This document shows, piece after piece, positions 37,282-46,004 of a stretch of 64,000 bases of DNA. Under the pieces are notes generated by a model that saw only the letters and a program-made list of their open reading frames with translations, was not told where the DNA came from and made no database searches. This DNA comes from an uncultured Eubacteriales bacterium. Lineage in GTDB: Bacteria; Bacillota; Clostridia; Oscillospirales; CAG-272. Where the stretch lies: assembly GCA_934525675.1 (NCBI GenBank), contig CAKSZH010000007.1:54134-118133 (forward strand), in the 5' to 3' direction. The position numbers and the translations under genes are program-made. Within the stretch, counting starts at the first letter, position 1. Every line of letters begins with the position of its first letter.

Positions 37282-37989
37282 ATGAAACGGAACAGAATTT
37301 TCACAGCCATTCTCGCCGCGCTTCTGGCGGCAACCACCGTCCTGCTTTGCAGTTGCGGAACGGCGATCTCCGGAATCACCGGAACAACCGGAAACACGTC
37401 CGGATCGGACGAAACCGCAAACGGAACCGCCGGCTCGGGCGATACCGTTGCCGGCGAACTCCCGCCCGAACCGGGTACCGGAGACTTCCCCGGCGGTCCC
37501 GGCGGAAATCCGGGAGGTCAACCGGGCGACACGCTCGCGCGGGGATCTTTTGAAAATAAGGTGTCCAGCCGCGGTGGGGCGTTTCTCCGGGAACGCCGTT
37601 CCGGAACCGCCGCTTTTCCGGTTATTTTCGTAATAAAAAGGGGGCTGTTACCCCAAAAGCGTTGCAGAACCCTCAAAAAATGCCGGTCGGGATCCCGTCA
37701 TTTCCGACGCGATCCCGACCGGGCTTGTCTGTCATCCTTTTTCCATACTCTCCCGTGGCAATCCGGCGGGTACGAACCGCCGGATTGCCGTAACGCGGCT
37801 CCGGGAAACACGGAGAACACAGCGGAACACGGAAAAAGTTTCCCGCCCCCGCCGGTCCCCCGATCCGCCGTTTCCGGTCAGATCATTTCACTGATCGTCA
37901 GAAGCGCGCGCTTTTTCAGGCGGAACGCCGTTCTCACGGAAATATCCAGAATTTCCGCGCACGTCTCCACCGTGTTGCCCCGGATATAG
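37282..37989 (+). pseudogene. Truncated lipoprotein gene
   Basis: A strong AAAGGAGG site precedes MKRNRIFTAILAALLAATTV, then LLCSCGTAISG, a clear lipoprotein signal peptide with lipobox Cys. About 70 further residues are Gly/Thr/Asn/Pro-rich, typical of the linker after a lipobox. From about residue 95 (GSFENKVSSRGG) the frame loses protein character: it runs across hairpins and finally overlaps the opposite-strand sigma-like gene by over 100 bases. I read this as the 5' end of a lipoprotein gene whose body has been deleted. A short, complete surface lipoprotein ending early by frameshift is an alternative. Confidence 0.5.
37674..37723 (-). terminator. Terminator of the sigma-like operon
   Basis: CCGGTCGGGATC (37683-37694) pairs with GATCCCGACCGG (37711-37722). 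On the minus strand the stem is followed by CATTTTTTGAGGG. Confidence 0.75.
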
Positions 37990-38330
37990 TGCTGAAAAAG
38001 AAAAATCTTTTCGTTCGGTTCCTCCACCGCGAGGACCGTCGCACGGATGGACGTCAGCTTGTCCTCCCACATCCGGTCGTCCTCACCGATCACTCCGTGT
38101 GCCGCGGCAAGCAATCTGGAAGGTCTGCCCCCGAAATCCTCCCCCATCATTCCGTAGGCATCCCGGCAGATCCCGCCCATACCAGCCCGTAGCATCCGGT
38201 ATGCCGTCCGGTATTCGGACAGGTACCGCTCCGCCGCACGGATTCGTTCTGCCTCGCTTCCCTGCCGTTCTCTCGGCGCGTTTTTGTCTTTCGCGCCTGC
38301 TCCTTCATACGAATTGACGCACCGATTCAT
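37878..38330 (-). CDS. Sigma-70 region-4-like / phage-type HTH regulator
   Basis: 150 aa. The C-terminal ~60 residues (EPNEKIFLFQHYIRGNTVETCAEILD then ISVRTAFRLKKRALLTISEMI) read as a helix-turn-helix of the sigma region 4 type. The N-terminal half is charged and helical, without sigma region 2 motifs. Proteins of this size and layout occur as late-gene activators or sigma-like factors in Clostridia prophages. The start ATG overlaps the stop of the upstream Cys-rich gene (ATGA at 38327-38330), so the two are translationally coupled. Both are under the minus-strand promoter at 38693-38721, which faces the repressor gene. Target genes are unknown. Confidence 0.65.
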   Translation of the reverse strand: MNRCVNSYEGAGAKDKNAPRERQGSEAERIRAAERYLSEYRTAYRMLRAGMGGICRDAYGMMGEDFGGRPSRLLAAAHGVIGEDDRMWEDKLTSIRATVLAVEEPNEKIFLFQHYIRGNTVETCAEILDISVRTAFRLKKRALLTISEMI

Positions 38331-38578
38331 GCCACGACCTCCGTCAGATCCAGCGCATCGGCAACCGACCGTACTCCGGCTTCATCGCATCTGACGGCAA
38401 AGCCGTACACCGACAACTCTTCGGCGCACGCCGCGCACACCGTCACGTCGCCACACAAACGGTAGTAGTTCTCTCCGTGACAGATTCCGCAACCGCAGAT
38501 CCTGCACTTTTTCGTATAAAGTGCCCGGTAATTCGGACATCCCGGCAGACACATCCGCCGCTTGCATATTGGACACAT
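38327..38578 (-). CDS. Small Cys-rich (zinc-ribbon-like) protein
   Basis: 83 aa with twelve cysteines, arranged as CPIC, CLPGC, CRICGCGIC, C and CAAC, then a Cys-poor C-terminal third. The pairs of CxxC suggest two zinc ribbons, which would fit nucleic-acid or protein binding. No family recognised. The start at 38578 follows CAGAAAGGAGTTTGT; an upstream extension of the frame enters the promoter region and is unlikely. It is first in a two-gene operon with the sigma-like regulator. TTTCCGAAA at 38621-38629 in its leader resembles the operator half-site near the promoter. Confidence 0.65.
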   Translation of the reverse strand: MCPICKRRMCLPGCPNYRALYTKKCRICGCGICHGENYYRLCGDVTVCAACAEELSVYGFAVRCDEAGVRSVADALDLTEVVA

Positions 38579-38647
38579 ACAAACTCCTTTCTGTTCGGCT
38601 TTCCGTAATTCAATTTCGACTTTCCGAAACCTTTTCAAAGAAAGCCG

Positions 38648-38676
38648 TTGACAAAACAACGAAAATAAGATATACT
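38648..38676 (+). promoter_or_regulatory. Promoter of the S24 repressor gene
   Basis: TTGACA (38648-38653), 17-base spacer, TATACT (38671-38676). Predicted start ~38683, so transcription runs straight through the opposing promoter. Confidence 0.8.
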
Positions 38677-38692
38677 GTCCTTAACGGTTATC

Positions 38693-38721
38693 ATTATATC
38701 GCATTTCCGAAATAATGTCAA
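38693..38721 (-). promoter_or_regulatory. Promoter of the Cys-rich/sigma-like operon
   Basis: On the minus strand TTGACA (38716-38721), 17-base spacer, TATAAT (38693-38698): full consensus. Predicted start ~38686, a few bases from the opposing start. Confidence 0.9.
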
Positions 38722-38733
38722 GCGTTATTTCGG
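38707..38733. promoter_or_regulatory. Perfect dyad operator candidate
   Basis: CCGAAATAA, 9-base spacer, TTATTTCGG. It covers the -35 of the minus-strand promoter, the place expected for repression by the adjacent S24 repressor. Confidence 0.7.
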
Positions 38734-38776
38734 GTTTCATAACGATTTGTCAGATTGCACAAAAGGAGCCGGAAAA

Positions 38777-39430
38777 ATGGAATATCAGAATTTTGACCGC
38801 CTGTTGAAATCGCACAATACAACCGCATATCGTGTTGCGAAGGGGACCGGAATTGCGCCGTCCACTTTCTCCGATTGGAAATCCGGGCGGTCCGTACCCA
38901 AAGCGGACAAGCTCCGCAAAATCGCCGCATTTCTCGGAGTCAGCGTCGAAGCGCTGATCGGGGACGGCACCGTCCCGGAGCGGGAGGCGCCCCTGCACGA
39001 TCTGTTTGATTTTCATCCCTTGACCAATCCGAACGGCCGTTATCGGTTGCCGATCATCGGCGAGATCCGCGCGGGGAGTCCCATCATCACGGAGGAGTCG
39101 GTCCTCGGCTACGAAGAAGCGGACGTGGAGGATCCGACGGAATATTTTTATCTTCGTGTCCGCGGGGACAGCATGAAGGACTGCGGCATGGTGGACGGTT
39201 CGATCGTACTTTTCCACAAGCAGACCTATGCCGAAGAGGGATCCGTGGTGGCGTGTCTGGTCGGCGGCGAATCCGCGACGGTGAAGCGCTTTCACAAGGA
39301 GGGCCACCGGATTTTTCTGTGCCCGGAAAACGAGGAATACCGTCCGATCGAGCTGTCGCCGCTTGATTTTGAAACCGGCGAAGCGCGGGTAATGGGAGTT
39401 GCGGTCGAGATCCGGATCCGGAATTTCTGA
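38777..39430 (+). CDS. LexA/CI-like XRE repressor with S24 autocleavage domain
   Basis: 217 aa. The N-terminal helix-turn-helix (TAYRVAKGTGIAPSTFSDWKSG...) is of the XRE type. The C-terminal S24 peptidase domain has the cleavage dipeptide Ala-Gly in IGEIRAGSPI, the catalytic Ser in RGDSMKD and the catalytic Lys in ATVKRF. Such repressors cleave themselves when RecA is activated by DNA damage or, in some phages, by antirepressors. AAAAGGAGCCGGAAAA precedes the ATG. The gene is opposed by the Cys-rich/sigma-like operon, as in phage lysogeny switches. No other phage genes are visible nearby, so this may be a prophage relic or a domesticated stress switch. Confidence 0.9.
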   Translation: MEYQNFDRLLKSHNTTAYRVAKGTGIAPSTFSDWKSGRSVPKADKLRKIAAFLGVSVEALIGDGTVPEREAPLHDLFDFHPLTNPNGRYRLPIIGEIRAGSPIITEESVLGYEEADVEDPTEYFYLRVRGDSMKDCGMVDGSIVLFHKQTYAEEGSVVACLVGGESATVKRFHKEGHRIFLCPENEEYRPIELSPLDFETGEARVMGVAVEIRIRNF

Positions 39431-41139
39431 ATCGGATCGTTGTTTTGATGCGCTCCCGCGGGGGAGAGGGAACGGTTAAGTTGAACGCTCCGCGTTTTAC
39501 GGTTTATCTGCAAATATTGTTTGTTTTTGCTCCGCAGAAGTATTGAAGTTTTGCTTATGATTCTTTACAAGCAATAATTGTTTGTTATGCGCTCCCCGCG
39601 CAGGGGATACCTTTCCCGACGAGGTGGAAACAGTTTTCGCAAGCTGAAAACAGTTTTCGTGAACGAAAACAGGAAAGGCTCGCCCATCGGGGAGGGAGGA
39701 CCCTCCCCAAGGGAATGCCCCACCCCCTCCGCCCCTGCTTTTTGAGGCAGGGGCGGGGAATGTCGCTTCTTTCGCCGGACGCTGACGGTTGCGAAAACGC
39801 CGACAAAAGCGAAAGCGGGTAAGCTGAAACGGAATGTTTGTGAAGCGGAAAGCGATTGTCTTTTATTTAGGGTAACGCGCGCGGATTGCATCGTGGGAAA
39901 CGATTGCGCAACACCCGCGCGAGTCGGGAGGCGAGGAGTTTCACGGCGGGGGCGCGTAGTTTGTGTAACCAGAATTGCTTATCCTCTGCTCGCGGGCGCG
40001 GGAGAACGGGGTCCTCCCGGAAAGCGGACGCGCGGAGATTGTATCATGAAAATTTGATTGCATATCACCCGCGCGAGTTGGGAACGAAAGAATCATTATA
40101 TCAGGCAAATGAACCCGGAAAGCTGACATGAAGGACAGTGAAATTCAACATTCCGCGCAGGAGGTTCCGATGCCGGGCGGAGCGGTCCCACGTGGTGGAG
40201 TCTGCAAAATGGGTGACGCCCCCGCCCGCGGCGCCACGCGAAGCGTGGCGGGAGGAGCGCCGCCGGAGGCGGCGCTCCGAAAGGCGGGCAAGGCACGCGG
40301 AGCGGAGGGGTGAGAGCAGCGAACCCCATCAAAGTAAACCTCATTGGGGCACGCAAACACTCCCCCACCACATCTTCCCGCTCCGCGCGCCGCATGCCCG
40401 CCCCGCGGGCGGGGGAACGAACGCTTTCTGCTTTCTTTCATTGGTTGCACCCGCTCCGCCCGGCTCCCGGAACTGTCCGTTCCCCGGCTCGCGCGGGGGA
40501 GATTCTCCGAATTACCGCTATACACCTCCCGCGCGCCTGACACAGGTTTCTTTCATCTCCCGACTCCGCGTCTCGCTTTCCGGGAGGACCCCGTTCTCCC
40601 GCCCCCCGCGAGCGACGAGGCGTTGAATTCCCGCGAAACTCCACACGCGCCCCCGCAGTGAAACTCCCGTTCCCGACCCGCGTGGGGGCTGTTCAATCGC
40701 TTTTGGCAAAACAATACCCGCGCGTTGCTCGAAGTAAAAGACAATCGCTTTCCGCTACACAACCCGTCCGTTTCAACGTCCCAATTTCTGCTTTTATCGG
40801 CGTTTCCGCAAAACTTCACTATTCCGGGAGAGAACCGTTCTCTCCCGCCCCGACATTCACCCCCAGTCGGGGCGGGCAGGGTATCCCCGTAGGGGGGCTG
40901 CAAGTTTGCGTCAGCAAATCTTGCGCCGAGCTTGCGAGGCTGAGCCCTCCTCAGGGCGAACCTTTCGGTCGTTTTCGCTTGCGAAAACTGTTTCCACTTC
41001 GCTGGGAAAGGTATCCCCTGCGCGGGAAGCGCAAAAGAAAAAATTATAGCGAATAAATCCGTAGAACGCGAAGCGTTCACCCCCCTTCCCCCGCGGGAAA
41101 CCCATCACAAAAATCCCCTCCTCGAAAGGTACCAATACC
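39431..41139. repeat. Composite intergenic repeat block 6 (1.7 kb)
   Basis: No gene. The minus-oriented GC module with GCAGGGGCGG/CCCCGCCCCTGC lies at ~39600-39880, and a diverged copy of the large module is at ~40160-40560. Its hairpins GCCACGC gaa GCGTGGC (40233-40249) and GGAGCGCCGCC gga GGCGGCGCTCC (40254-40278) are covariant versions of those at 158-195. A plus-oriented variant of the GC module occupies ~40720-41060. The block carries opposite-facing outer modules, like blocks 2 and 7. Confidence 0.8.
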
Positions 41140-43107
41140 ATGACCATCCTCAGCGTCAGCGGACTTACCCTCCGCTTCGGAACCAATACCGTATTTGAAA
41201 ACGTTTCCTTCTCCCTGAACGAAAATGACAAGCTCGGCATCGTCGGCGTCAACGGAAGCGGCAAGTCCTCCCTCTTCAAAACCATCCTCGGCGAATACAC
41301 CGCGGAGGAAGGCTCCGTCTATCTGTCAGGCGAAAAAACCGTCGGGGTACTGACCCAGAACGGCGCGTTCGACCTCACCGACGCCGATGGGAACGAGGGC
41401 GACGAAAGCGCGACCGTCCTTGACCGTATGCTCGGCGCGTTCCCGGAGCTTCACCGCATGGAAATGCGCCTTGCCGAGCTGGAGATCCTCATGGAACAGG
41501 ATCCCCGCGCCGCGACCGAGTACGCGGCACTTCACGACCGTTACGCCGCGGCGGGCGGACTGACCTACCGCAGCCGCTGCGCTTCGGTGCTCTCCCGTAT
41601 GGGCTTTGACGGTTCCATGGTGAACCAGCCCGTCGTCTCGCTTTCCGGCGGTCAGAAGACCCGGCTTGCCCTTGCCGTCCGCCTCTCCGCGGAACCAGAT
41701 ATCCTCATGCTCGACGAGCCGACCAACCACCTCGACGCCGAAACGCTCGGCTGGCTCGAAAGCTTCCTTATATCTTATAAGAAGTGCGTGCTCGTCATTT
41801 CCCACGACCGGTATTTTCTGGACCGCGTGACCGGCAAGACCCTGTTCCTCCAGAATCACCGCGCCGCACTCTACCCCGGTAACTACACCCGCGCATCGGC
41901 GCTGCGCGAGGCGGACCGCAAGGAGCAGGAAAAGCGATACGAGGCGCAGAAAAAGGAGATTGCCCGTCAGGAGGGGATCATCGAACAGCACCGCCGCTGG
42001 AACCAGGCGCACGACTATGTGACCATCCGTTCCCGCGAAAAAATGATCGCGCACATGGAACGCGTCGAACGTCCCGACCGCGCGCCGCGCCCCATTCAGA
42101 TGAAATTCACCCAGAGCCTTGCCTCGGGCGGAGAGGTCCTGACAGTGAAACACCTCTCCAAATCCTTCGGGGAAAAGACATTGTTCACGGACGTGAACTT
42201 TCTTCTCAAAAAGGGCGAGCGCGTTCTGCTCATCGGACCCAACGGCTGCGGCAAGTCCACGCTCATCAAGATGATTCTCGGTCAGATCGAACCGACCGCA
42301 GGGCGCATTGAGGCGGGTTACAACGTACAGGTCGGCTACTACGACCAGGAAAACCAGAATCTTGACCCCGCAAACACGGTGCTCGACGAGCTTTGGGACG
42401 CGTACCCGACGCTCCCCGAGACCCGGATCCGCAACACGCTTGCCATGTTCCGCTTTGTCGGAGAAGATGTATACAAGGAAGTTTCCGTGCTGTCCGGCGG
42501 CGAACGCGCGCGCCTGACGCTTGCCAAGCTGATCCTGTCGCATATGAATCTGCTCATCCTCGACGAGCCGACCAACCATCTGGACATCGACTCCCGCGAG
42601 GCGCTGGAGGCGGCGCTGGAGGGATTCGACGGAACCGTCCTCGTCGTCTCGCACGACCGGTATCTCATCGGACGCCTTGCCACGCGCATTCTGGAGCTCA
42701 AGCCCGGCGAGGGCTTTTCCGGCGACCTGCTCGATTATCACGTAGAGCATGAGGGAGAGGGGTACGACGAGCTGCTCCGTTTCAAGGCGGACCGCCGCGC
42801 GGCGCTGGCACAGGCAGCCGGCGCGGGTCCGGAATCCGAAAAGTCCGCGCCGGTCTCGGACGCGAAGGAACAGTACCTGAAAAACAAACAGGCTGCCGCC
42901 GAAGCGCGCAAGAAGGCGCGCCGGATCGAATTCCTGAAGACCGAAAGCGCGTCCTTAGAAGCCGAGCTGAAGAAGATCGAGGAAGAATTGTTCGGCCCCG
43001 CCGCGTCGGATTACCGGAAGGCGGCGGAGCTGGACGTGCGCCGTACCGAGGCGGAGACGCAGCTGCTTGCCGACTGGGAGGAACTGGAGCAGCTGGAGGC
43101 GGAGTGA
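41140..43107 (+). CDS. ABC-F family ATP-binding protein
   Basis: 655 aa with two ABC ATPase domains and no membrane segments. Domain 1 has Walker A GVNGSGKSS and signature LSGGQKTRL. Domain 2 has GPNGCGKST and LSGGERARLTL. Both have LDEPTNHLD followed by VVSHDRYF/VVSHDRYL. The linker (~240-315) is the charged P-site tRNA-interaction region of ABC-F proteins, and the C-terminus is a charged coiled coil (~545-655). Layout and length match the YdiF/Uup-like housekeeping translation factors rather than known resistance types, though ribosome protection against antibiotics cannot be excluded. TCGAAAGGTACCAATACC precedes the ATG. It stands alone between two repeat blocks. Confidence 0.93.
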   Translation: MTILSVSGLTLRFGTNTVFENVSFSLNENDKLGIVGVNGSGKSSLFKTILGEYTAEEGSVYLSGEKTVGVLTQNGAFDLTDADGNEGDESATVLDRMLGAFPELHRMEMRLAELEILMEQDPRAATEYAALHDRYAAAGGLTYRSRCASVLSRMGFDGSMVNQPVVSLSGGQKTRLALAVRLSAEPDILMLDEPTNHLDAETLGWLESFLISYKKCVLVISHDRYFLDRVTGKTLFLQNHRAALYPGNYTRASALREADRKEQEKRYEAQKKEIARQEGIIEQHRRWNQAHDYVTIRSREKMIAHMERVERPDRAPRPIQMKFTQSLASGGEVLTVKHLSKSFGEKTLFTDVNFLLKKGERVLLIGPNGCGKSTLIKMILGQIEPTAGRIEAGYNVQVGYYDQENQNLDPANTVLDELWDAYPTLPETRIRNTLAMFRFVGEDVYKEVSVLSGGERARLTLAKLILSHMNLLILDEPTNHLDIDSREALEAALEGFDGTVLVVSHDRYLIGRLATRILELKPGEGFSGDLLDYHVEHEGEGYDELLRFKADRRAALAQAAGAGPESEKSAPVSDAKEQYLKNKQAAAEARKKARRIEFLKTESASLEAELKKIEEELFGPAASDYRKAAELDVRRTEAETQLLADWEELEQLEAE

Positions 43108-44700
43108 GGGGGGAAGGATTTAAGTTGAACGCTCCGCGTTCTGCGGGTTATCTGCAAACATTGTTTGTTTTTGATTTGCAGGAGGGTTGAAGTTTTGCTT
43201 GTGATCCTTTATAAGCAAAAATTGTTTGTTTCGCTCCGCGGTGGGTGAAGTTTTACTTGCGATTTTTTGTGAGCAATAATTTTTTGTTATTTGCTCCGCA
43301 GGGGCGGCTTTTCCCGACGAAGGGAAAAGTCGCCGGAAAAGGTTCGCCCGGAGGGGGAACTCTGTCCCCCCTACCGGGAGTACCCCTCTGCCCGCCCCGA
43401 CTGGGTAGGAAGGTCGGGGCGGGAGAGTGCGCTCGTTTCGCGGAACAGTGAAGTTTTGCGGAAACGCCTACAAAAGCGGAAGCGGGTAAGTTGAAACGGG
43501 GTGTTTGTGTAGCGGAAACCGATTGTCTTTTATTTCGGGCAACGCGCGGGGCTTGCATCGTGGAAAATGATTGCGCGGCACCCGCGCGGGTCGGATACGG
43601 GAGTTTCTGCAAGCGTGGCGCGCGGGGCAAGACAAGCGGGATTCAAAGCGCGGCACCCGCGCGGGTCGGGAGGCGGAAGAATCTTTGTGTCGGGCAAGTA
43701 ATCCCGGAAAAACCGACGTGAAGAACCGCGGAATTCTATGTTTCGTGCAAGATGTTCCAATGCCGTGGCGGAGCGGTCCCACGTGGTGGAGTCTGCAAAA
43801 CCGGGGAAGCCCCCGCCCGCGGAGCCGCGCGAAGCGCGGCGGGAGGGCGCCGGAGGCGCCCAAAGGCGGGCGACGCGTTCCGCGGCGGGGGGACACGACC
43901 CGTCCCCTTGACGCAAAACCTGCGGGGGGGGAATGCGAACTTCCCTCAAAATCTTCCCGCGGAACGCGTCCTGCCCGCCCCGCGGGCGGGGGAACGAACG
44001 CTTTCTGCTTTCCTTCATTGGTTGCGCCCGCTCCGCCCCGGCTCCCGGAACTGTCCGTTCCCCGGCTCCGCGCGGGTGAGATTCTTTGCGTTACCACGAT
44101 ACAATCATCGCGCGCCATGCTTGCAGAAACTTCCGTTCCCGACCCGCGCGGGTGCTGTTCAATCGTTTTTCGAAAAACAATCCCCGCGCGGTACTCGAAA
44201 TAAAAAACAATCGCTTTCCGTTTCACAAACGACCCTGTTTCAACTTCCCCATTTCCGCTCACCCCGGCGTTTTTGCATCCGTCCGCGTCCGGCGAAAGAA
44301 GCGGCATTCCCCGCCCCTGCCTCAAAAAGCAGGGGCGGAGGGGTAGGGCATTCCCTTGGGGAGGGTCCTCCCTCCCCGAAGGGCGAACCTTTCCGTCACC
44401 TTTCCCTTCGCTGGGAAAGGTGACCCCGCGCGGGGAGCGCATAACAAACAATTATTGCTTGTAAAGAATCAGAAGCAAAACTTCACCCACCTGCAGAGCA
44501 AAATAAACAAAAATTATCGCTAATAAAATGGCGTGTGACGCCAAGTCACAGAATCTTCCCCCGCGCGGGGAGCACATAACAAACAATTACCGCTTATAAA
44601 GAATCACAAGTAAAACTTCACCCCTCCCGCGGAGCAAAACAAACAATTCTCGCTTACAAAAAATCACAAGTAAAACTTCAATCCCCCCATATACTTTTTG
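43108..44700. repeat. Composite intergenic repeat block 7 (1.6 kb)
   Basis: No gene. Minus-oriented modules lie at ~43110-43520. A near-identical copy of block-1 sequence (bases ~97-440) occupies ~43762-44100. The plus-oriented GC module is at ~44190-44440. At least three ACAAACAATT...AAAACTTCA modules follow (~44450, ~44578, ~44638). GGCGTGTGACGCCAAGTCACA at ~44529 is the same palindromic phrase seen at ~18534 and ~63090. Confidence 0.8.
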
Positions 44701-44724
44701 ATATACCAAAATATTCATTTTGAC

Positions 44725-44752
44725 TTGACAAATTTTCAACAAATGATATAAT
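44725..44752 (+). promoter_or_regulatory. Promoter of the lipoprotein-apbE(-rnf) operon
   Basis: TTGACA (44725-44730), 16-base spacer, TATAAT (44747-44752), in AT-rich surroundings, 98 bases before the lipoprotein start. Confidence 0.85.
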
Positions 44753-44849
44753 AGATATTTGGTGGCTCAGCGGAGAAAGATTTTTGCATAAAATCCGCCT
44801 CCACAACAGCCAACTTCTTAAAATTTTTTGTGATAAGGAGAAACAAAAA

Positions 44850-45980
44850 ATGAATGCAAAGAAAATTCTTGCCATTCTGCTGTGCGTCTGCGCAGTGATC
44901 GCTCTCGCCGCTTGCTCGACCAAGCCGACCGAGACGACGACTGACAAGGAAACCGTCAAAGAGACTTCCACCTCCGGTTCTTCCGAGGGCGGCAAGGAAG
45001 CTGATTACAAGCTCGGCATGGGCATCGTTGTCAAGATGGACAGCTCCAGCTCCGAAAAGAAAAACGCGCAGGTTGACGCTACCGTCGCTACCGTCGTTCT
45101 CGGCGCTGACGGCAAGATCGTTGCCTGCCGCATCGATGTTGCTCAGAACAAGATGAACGTTGCCGACGGCGCAGTCGATACCGCTAAGGTCTTCGAGTCC
45201 AAGATGGAGCTCGGTGACCGTTACGGCATGGCAAACAGCCCCTACGCTCCCGACAACAACGGCGACAACATTGTCAAGGAATGGTACGAACAGGCAAAGG
45301 CGTTCGAGCAGTATGTGGTCGGCAAGACCGTTGCTGAGGTCGAAGCGATGACCACCAAGGAAGTCAACGGCCATCAGATCTCTACGGATGACGCTCTGCT
45401 TTCTGCAGGCTGCACCATCCAGATCACCGACTTCAGAGACGCTGTCGTCAAGGCTTGCAAGGACGACCAGGGCATGAGCTTCAAGACCGATAAGGCATTC
45501 ACCCTCGGCGTGGCTGTCAAGTCCACCGCAGCTGATTCCAAAGCCGCAACCGACGAGGCAGACGGCACGGTCAAGATGTACTCCGATTTCGCTGCTGCTG
45601 TTGTGGCAGACGGCAAGATCCTCGCAGCACTGAACGACGCAATCCAGCCGAACATCACCATCAATGTGGACGGCGAGATCGTCGAGACCGCTTTCAAGGC
45701 AACCAAGCGTGAGCTGAAGGATGACTATGGAATGGGTGGAAAGCCCTACTCCAAGGACCGTAACGGCGACGGTCATGTTTATGAATGGTACGTTCAGTCC
45801 AAGGCATTCTCCGAATTCGTGGTCGGCAAGACCTCCGAAGAAGTGAAGAACATGAAGACCCAGACCCAGGACGACGGCTACGTGATTTCCGCTGATGACG
45901 CTCTGCTTTCCGCAGGCTGCACCATCCAGATCACCTCTATGTGCGCTACCATGTCCCAGGCGGCTACCAACGCACGCTGA
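44850..45980 (+). CDS. Two-domain extracytoplasmic lipoprotein, candidate flavoprotein
   Basis: 376 aa. The signal peptide MNAKKILAILLCVCAVIA ends in the lipobox LAAC; a Thr/Ser/Glu linker follows. Two homologous domains (~50-195 and ~205-370) share LG-GDRYGM/KDDYGM, KEWYEQAKAFEQYVVGKT / YEWYVQSKAFSEFVVGKT and end in DDALLSAGCTIQIT. In FMN-binding domains flavinylated by ApbE the end motif is (S/T)GATxS with FMN on the Thr. Here GCT replaces GAT (Thr189 and Thr358), as in the first half of the RnfG in this operon. AAGGAGAAACAAAAA precedes the ATG. Codon use is less GC-rich than the neighbours, suggesting high expression. An electron-carrier role is inferred from apbE and rnf. Confidence 0.8.
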   Translation: MNAKKILAILLCVCAVIALAACSTKPTETTTDKETVKETSTSGSSEGGKEADYKLGMGIVVKMDSSSSEKKNAQVDATVATVVLGADGKIVACRIDVAQNKMNVADGAVDTAKVFESKMELGDRYGMANSPYAPDNNGDNIVKEWYEQAKAFEQYVVGKTVAEVEAMTTKEVNGHQISTDDALLSAGCTIQITDFRDAVVKACKDDQGMSFKTDKAFTLGVAVKSTAADSKAATDEADGTVKMYSDFAAAVVADGKILAALNDAIQPNITINVDGEIVETAFKATKRELKDDYGMGGKPYSKDRNGDGHVYEWYVQSKAFSEFVVGKTSEEVKNMKTQTQDDGYVISADDALLSAGCTIQITSMCATMSQAATNAR

Positions 45981-46004
45981 TCGGATCAAAAATCACAGAA
46001 CGGC

